From Clostridia bacterium (GTDB taxonomy: Bacteria > Bacillota_A > Clostridia > Oscillospirales > CAG-272), in assembly GCA_017472105.1 (NCBI GenBank), contig JAFUQY010000325.1:1-14409 (forward strand): a stretch of 14,409 nt of DNA, read 5' to 3'. The position numbers and the translations under genes were made by a program. The notes below the pieces were generated by a model. It worked only from the letters and a program-made list of their open reading frames with translations, did no database searches and was not told the DNA's origin. Below, piece by piece: positions 12,828 through 14,409 of the stretch (position 1 is its first letter; every line of letters starts with the position of its first letter).

Positions 12828-13769
12828 ATGGAAATTCCCGTTTATTTATTCACCGGATTTCTCGAAGCCGGCAAAACCCGTTTTATTCAGGAAGTTCTCG
12901 CCGGACAGGCACTGAACGAAAACGGAAACACCCTGCTCCTCATCTGCGAGGAAGGCATCGAAGAGTACGATCCGGCGGCGTTCTGCTCTCCCAACGTGTT
13001 CTGCGAAGTCATCGAGGATGAAGACGATCTCAATCCCGACAACCTCGCCGCACTCCGTGAAAAGCACAACGCGTCGTTCGTCATGATCGAGTACAACGGC
13101 ATGTGGCAGATGAGCGACCTGTTCGACAGTCTTCCCGAGGGATGGTTCGTCTATCAGGAAATGTTCCTCTGCGACGCCGCGACCATTGAAAACTACAACC
13201 GCAACATGCGCAGTCTCGTCGTGGACAAGCTCAACTCCTGCGATCTGGTCGCGTTCAACCGCGTGAATCCCGATGACGACCGCATGCCCCTGCACAAGCT
13301 GGTACGCGGAATCCGCAGAACGGTGAGAATCCTGTACGACCTCACCGACGGCACCGTGGAATACGACAACATCGAGGATCCGCTCCCGTTCGACATCAAC
13401 GCGGACATCATCAAGATCGAAGACCGCGACTTTGCGTACTGGTACCGTGACATTGCGGAGGATACCGAAAAATACGAAGGCAAAAAAGTCCGCTTCAAGG
13501 GCATGGTGGTCAAGGACGAAACCATCCCGAAGGGCAGCTTCATCTGCGGACGGCATATCATGACCTGCTGTGCGGACGATATCAAGTACGGCGGCATCGC
13601 GTGCAAGTGGCGGAACAGTGAAACGCTGAAAACCTACAAATGGGTGGAAGTCACCGGCAGAATCGTCATCGAGCCGCACAAGGTCTACGAGGTTCCCGGA
13701 CCGGTTCTGAAAATCTCCAGCGTCATTTCCGCGGCAGAACCGGAAGAAAAAGTGGCATCCTTCAGCTGA
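12828..13769 (+). CDS. G3E-like P-loop protein fused to DUF1980/TIGR03943-like domain
   Basis: A 313-residue protein. The N-terminal ~165 residues keep a G3E outline: Walker A G10-FLEAGK-T17 (TGFLEAGKTRF), ExxG at E88-Y-N-G91 (FVMIEYNG) and an NKxD-like N144-R (LVAFNRVNPDDD). The CxCC metal motif of CobW proteins is missing. The C-terminal part (~185-300) has YEGKKVRFKGMVV, SFICGRHIMTCCADD (C240, C247, C248) and GIACKW, then WVEVTGRI. This resembles the C-terminal soluble domain of YcgQ/TIGR03943 (DUF1980) proteins, normally a subunit of a predicted permease pair with YcgR (COG0701) in zinc-regulated loci. No membrane helix is present. ATG 12828 is 14 bases after the CobW stop with GGAGG 6 bases upstream, so the pair is an operon. 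It probably partners the His/Cys-rich GTPase in metal handling; mechanism unknown. Confidence 0.82.
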   Translation: MEIPVYLFTGFLEAGKTRFIQEVLAGQALNENGNTLLLICEEGIEEYDPAAFCSPNVFCEVIEDEDDLNPDNLAALREKHNASFVMIEYNGMWQMSDLFDSLPEGWFVYQEMFLCDAATIENYNRNMRSLVVDKLNSCDLVAFNRVNPDDDRMPLHKLVRGIRRTVRILYDLTDGTVEYDNIEDPLPFDINADIIKIEDRDFAYWYRDIAEDTEKYEGKKVRFKGMVVKDETIPKGSFICGRHIMTCCADDIKYGGIACKWRNSETLKTYKWVEVTGRIVIEPHKVYEVPGPVLKISSVISAAEPEEKVASFS

Positions 13770-13827
13770 CGCAAACGAATAAATTCCCGCATTTTTCCGG
13801 AAGATATACATGTACCGTGCAAATCTG

Positions 13828-13856
13828 TTGACAGAACGGCAGTTTTGCTGTATAAT
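13828..13856 (+). promoter_or_regulatory. glnA promoter
   Basis: Perfect consensus TTGACA (13828-13833), 17 bases, TATAAT (13851-13856) with TG just before the -10. The start is predicted near 13863, giving a leader of about 53 bases, too short for a known glutamine riboswitch plus terminator. No GlnR-type TGTNA-N7-TNACA box was recognised. Confidence 0.85.
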
Positions 13857-13915
13857 GATATAATCGAAATCTTCCAAAAAATTCTGATATTTCCATATTC
13901 CAAAGGAGTATTCTT

Positions 13916-14409
13916 ATGGCAAAGAGCATTCAGGATGTAATGACGATCATCGAAGAAAAAGGCATCAAGATGATCGACTTCAAGATGGTTGACATCAACG
14001 GTCAGTACCGTCACGTCACCATTCCCGCACAGAACTTCTCCGAAGATACCATGAAGAGCGGTATCGGCTTTGACGCATCCAACTACGGTTATGCAGTTGT
14101 GGAAAAGAGCGACATGGTCTTCATTCCCGACCCGGACACCGCTGTAATCGACCCGTTCTGCGAAATTCCCACCCTGTCCATGACCGGCAACGCCATGATT
14201 ATCGACAATCCCGAAAACCGTCCCCTGCCCCAGTATCCCCGCAACATTGTCCGCGCGGCGGTTCAGCAGATGAAGGACAGCGGCGTGGCTGACACCATGC
14301 TCATCCTGCCCGAATTTGAATTCTACCTGTTCGATCAGGTTGGCTGGGAAGTCAGCGGCAGAGAAATCAGCGCATCCGTTGACGCAAAGCAGTCCTACTG
14401 GAACAGCGC
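13916..14409 (+). CDS. glnA: Glutamine synthetase type I, N-terminal part (3' end cut by window)
   Basis: The first 164 codons of a type I glutamine synthetase, which makes glutamine from glutamate, ammonia and ATP as a dodecamer in the cytoplasm. The frame stays open to the window end. The N-terminal beta-grasp domain is visible (residues ~8-100): IEEKGIKMIDFKMVDINGQYRHVTIP, then GIGFDASNYGYAVVEKSDMVFIPD, where the GxxFDxSS-like motif carries Asn-Tyr in place of Ser-Ser. The catalytic domain begins around NPENRPLPQYPRNIVRAAV, and EFEFYLFD holds the first metal-ligand Glu. ATG 13916 has AAAGGAG 8 bases upstream. The promoter is a perfect consensus, in line with high expression. No regulatory C-terminus is available to separate alpha and beta subtypes; the short N-terminus fits GSI-alpha of Bacillota. 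Confidence 0.93.
   Translation, partial: MAKSIQDVMTIIEEKGIKMIDFKMVDINGQYRHVTIPAQNFSEDTMKSGIGFDASNYGYAVVEKSDMVFIPDPDTAVIDPFCEIPTLSMTGNAMIIDNPENRPLPQYPRNIVRAAVQQMKDSGVADTMLILPEFEFYLFDQVGWEVSGREISASVDAKQSYWNS

Noticed and set aside
13770..13915. Terminator or riboswitch searched for between the G3E operon and glnA
   Set aside because: No hairpin with a T run was found, and the glnA leader is too short for a known glutamine riboswitch; only the consensus promoter is supported.

Overview
The window looks like a chromosomal segment of a low-to-mid-GC-descended anaerobic Bacillota, probably a gut-type member of class Clostridia. This rests on strong GGAGG-type ribosome binding sites, consensus SigA-like promoters (TTGACA/TATAAT), intrinsic terminators, an Hcp hybrid-cluster protein with a divergent Crp/Fnr regulator, a lipoprotein sugar-binding protein beside a GH2 glycosidase, and a type I glutamine synthetase. 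The genus cannot be named from sequence alone. No tRNA, rRNA, transposase, phage gene or CRISPR array was seen.

Layout, left to right. (1) 1-318: the 3' end of a DUF1638 protein, ending at a bidirectional terminator (394-440). (2) 439-1203 (-): an HTH/zinc-ribbon regulator interrupted by one in-frame TGA. (3) 1295-1954 (-) and 2054-3655 (+): a divergent hcpR-like regulator and hcp (hydroxylamine reductase / NO-stress protein) with overlapping promoters and a dyad centred at about -41 of hcp. (4) 3656-4067: a dense non-coding regulatory stretch with two strong promoters, a strong terminator, a dyad at a predicted start point and a foldable leader, upstream of a GNAT acetyltransferase (4068-4724). 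(5) 4781-6119 (-): a two-gene unit of a UPF0316/DUF2179 membrane protein and an SDR. (6) 6120-6394: promoter, two terminators and what looks like the decayed 3' end of a lost gene. (7) 6395-7270 (-): an MBL-fold hydrolase. (8) 7403-9682 (-): a GH2 beta-glycosidase. (9) 9836-11341 (-): a lipoprotein solute-binding protein with no permease genes nearby. (10) 11608-13769 (+): a two-gene G3E (CobW-type) GTPase operon. (11) 13916-end (+): the start of glnA.

The most distinctive locus is the G3E operon. The first protein is a CobW-family metallochaperone-like GTPase carrying five near-perfect 16-residue His/Cys/Asp/Glu repeats (about 35 His and 15 Cys), an unusually large metal-binding insert. Fourteen bases later comes a second P-loop protein whose C-terminal part resembles the DUF1980/TIGR03943 (YcgQ) domain that is normally part of a predicted permease pair. 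Together they suggest a transition-metal (most likely zinc) storage and delivery module, but the metal is inferred.

A second candidate is the leader upstream of the GNAT gene. A long imperfect hairpin has an apical loop complementary to a downstream CCUCC element, and that same element can also pair with the Shine-Dalgarno sequence. This is the arrangement expected of a translational switch, but it rests on short pairings and needs comparative support.
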